6,752 bases of DNA. Source: Nitrosopumilales archaeon (GTDB lineage Archaea > Thermoproteota > Nitrososphaeria > Nitrososphaerales > Nitrosopumilaceae). The first letter of the stretch is position 1; every line of letters begins with the position of its first letter. Below, piece after piece: positions 5,752 through 6,752 of this stretch. The position numbers and the translations under genes were made by a program. The stretch covers positions 1 through 6,752 of the forward strand of contig JACOWO010000058.1 of assembly GCA_016176745.1 (NCBI GenBank), given 5' to 3'. The notes under the pieces were generated by a model. It searched no databases and was not told the origin of the DNA. It saw only the letters and a program-made list of their open reading frames with translations.

Positions 5752-6048
5752 TTGCTCTTCCATGCATTTTGGAAGCTTTCCATCATGTTTTTCACGATAT
5801 TCATTTAGAAGTTCGTCTTTAATTTTCTCATGCTCTCCAGTTTCAATATAGCAAAATCTTTTGGCATCAGAAGTGCATGTAGCAGCTAGTGCCTCATCTA
5901 ATCTTTTTTGCAGATTCACTGCATTTCCAATATACATCATCTTCATTGCAGTATGCATTCGAAAAACACCAGAAATTTGCGGTACTTTAGCCACATTTTC
6001 TTTATTAAATTCTAGCCATTCAGACCAGGACAGTTCCAAGTCTGTCAC
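5743..6048 (-). CDS. Small GIY-YIG-like domain protein
   Basis: A 101-residue protein with a reduced GIY-YIG nuclease-like core. The GIY element reads GVF (27-29), followed by KMMYIGNAVNLQKRL with YIG at 39-41 and the conserved Arg at 49. A helix with Glu79 follows (IKDELLNEY), then GKLPKCMEE. In active nucleases the first motif has Tyr and an Asn follows the late Pro; here these are Phe and Lys/Cys, so cleavage activity is doubtful and a DNA-binding or scaffold role is possible. The start is taken as GTG at 6046-6048, overlapping the TFB stop as GTGA. A longer in-frame GTG at 6085-6087 would add 13 basic residues lying wholly inside TFB and is less likely. The overlap implies translation coupled to TFB on one mRNA. 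Confidence 0.78.
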   Translation of the reverse strand: MTDLELSWSEWLEFNKENVAKVPQISGVFRMHTAMKMMYIGNAVNLQKRLDEALAATCTSDAKRFCYIETGEHEKIKDELLNEYREKHDGKLPKCMEEQSA

Positions 6049-6752
6049 ATCTTTTCTTTTTTTAGCATTTCTCTGAGGCCTGCACACCTATTTCTTATGG
6101 TGACCTCAGTTACACCTGCTGCAACAGATATCTCTTTTTGTGATTTTGCCTCGTCATTGCTAATGCAGGCAAGATACAAAGCTGCTGCAGCAATTCCCAT
6201 TGGGTCCTTTCCTGCAACCATTCCAATTTTTTTTGCCATGTTAAGGATTTCAACTGCCCTTCGCTTTACCTTCTCGCTAAGTCCTGCAGTGCTTGCAATT
6301 CTTGATACTCCTTTTACAGGATCTGCAACTGGCATCTTTAGCTCTAGTTCTCTAAAAATCAGCCTGTAGCATCTAGCTACGTCTTTTCTTCTAATGTTTA
6401 TTCCGTTTGCAATATCGTCTAGTGTTCTTGGAGTTTCTGTATTTCTACATGCAGCATAAAGACATGCTGCCATTAGTCCATGAATTGATCTTCCGCGAAC
6501 CAATTTTTTTTCCATTGCCTTTCTGTAAATGTATGCAGCTTTTTCAATGACTGCATCAGTTAGTGCAAGTTTGTCTTTTAGCTTGTCAAGCTCATTTAGT
6601 GCCTGTCTTAGGTTTCTATCAGATGATGCATGGGCCTGTGTCCTGCTATCCCATGTTCTTAGTCGCTCAATTGAGCTTTTCATGGTAGCAGAAAGTGGTT
6701 TACCAGTAGAGTCCTTGTTTGCAGGATCAATTATAGTTGATAGCCCCATGTC
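6045..6752 (-). CDS. Transcription initiation factor B (TFB/TFIIB homologue), 5' end outside the window
   Basis: TFB binds the TATA-bound TBP and the BRE and recruits RNA polymerase. The window holds the B-linker and both cyclin folds. The first visible residues, DMGLSTII, then SSIERLRTWDSRTQ, are hallmark TFB sequence after the B-finger. Cyclin repeat 1 spans about 45-140 of the visible part (LDKLKDKLALTDAVIEKAAYIYRKA; RGRSIHGLMAACLYAACR). Repeat 2 spans about 145-230 and ends in the BRE-reading helix-turn-helix (SQKEISVAAGVTEVTIRNRC). The in-frame ATG at 6747-6749 is not the start: the preceding codon GAC continues the family pattern, and the zinc ribbon and finger (roughly 70-100 residues) must lie beyond 6752. 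Nitrososphaerota often carry several TFBs; which this is cannot be told. The stop TGA (6045-6047) overlaps the next gene's GTG. Confidence 0.96.
   Translation of the reverse strand, partial: DMGLSTIIDPANKDSTGKPLSATMKSSIERLRTWDSRTQAHASSDRNLRQALNELDKLKDKLALTDAVIEKAAYIYRKAMEKKLVRGRSIHGLMAACLYAACRNTETPRTLDDIANGINIRRKDVARCYRLIFRELELKMPVADPVKGVSRIASTAGLSEKVKRRAVEILNMAKKIGMVAGKDPMGIAAAALYLACISNDEAKSQKEISVAAGVTEVTIRNRCAGLREMLKKEKM

Noticed and set aside
6085..6087. GTG as the start of the GIY-YIG-like protein
   Set aside because: It adds 13 basic residues encoded wholly inside TFB; the GTG overlapping the TFB stop is a more typical coupled start. Not fully excluded.
6747..6749. ATG as the start of TFB
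   Set aside because: The frame stays open to the window edge (GAC before it), and the sequence matches the middle of TFB after the B-finger, so the gene is cut by the window.

Overview
The window looks like chromosomal DNA of an ammonia-oxidising-type archaeon of the Nitrososphaerota (Thaumarchaeota), most likely of the low-GC Nitrosopumilales. The reasons are a group II chaperonin (thermosome) subunit, an archaeal transcription factor B, AT-rich DNA with TATA-like boxes 20-30 nt upstream of several start codons, and small thaumarchaeal-style proteins (DUF1059, cupredoxin-like, GIY-YIG-like). Assignment below phylum is inference.

Layout. 3-1643 (-): complete thermosome subunit. 1716-2675 (-): a two-gene operon with a 6-nt spacer. 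Its first gene (2199-2675) encodes a membrane-anchored protein rich in Met, Gln and Asn, built from 14-residue repeats. Its second gene (1716-2192) encodes a membrane-anchored cupredoxin-like protein that keeps one His but has lost the usual Cys and Met/His ligands. 2676-2845: divergent intergenic region with two TATA-like boxes and a possible structured element. 2846-4597 (+): receptor with two membrane helices, an extracytoplasmic Cache-like sensor, HAMP and a class III nucleotidyl cyclase domain. 4712-4870 (+): DUF1059 mini-protein. 4923-5483 (+): multi-helix membrane protein of unknown function. 5530-5751 (+): a probable small gene that lacks a canonical start codon but has a perfect 7-nt Shine-Dalgarno match before an ATT. 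5743-6048 (-) and 6045-6752 (-): a GIY-YIG-like protein coupled by a 4-nt overlap to a TFB gene whose 5' end lies outside the window.

How the genes may work together. TFB and the thermosome are housekeeping information and folding genes. The Met-rich/cupredoxin-like pair is the best candidate for an undescribed system, a possible extracytoplasmic copper- or redox-handling module; this rests on composition and fold resemblance only. The divergent Cache-HAMP-cyclase could sense an extracellular signal and make a cyclic nucleotide. No effector or response gene for it is visible here. No RNA genes, insertion sequences or CRISPR arrays were found.
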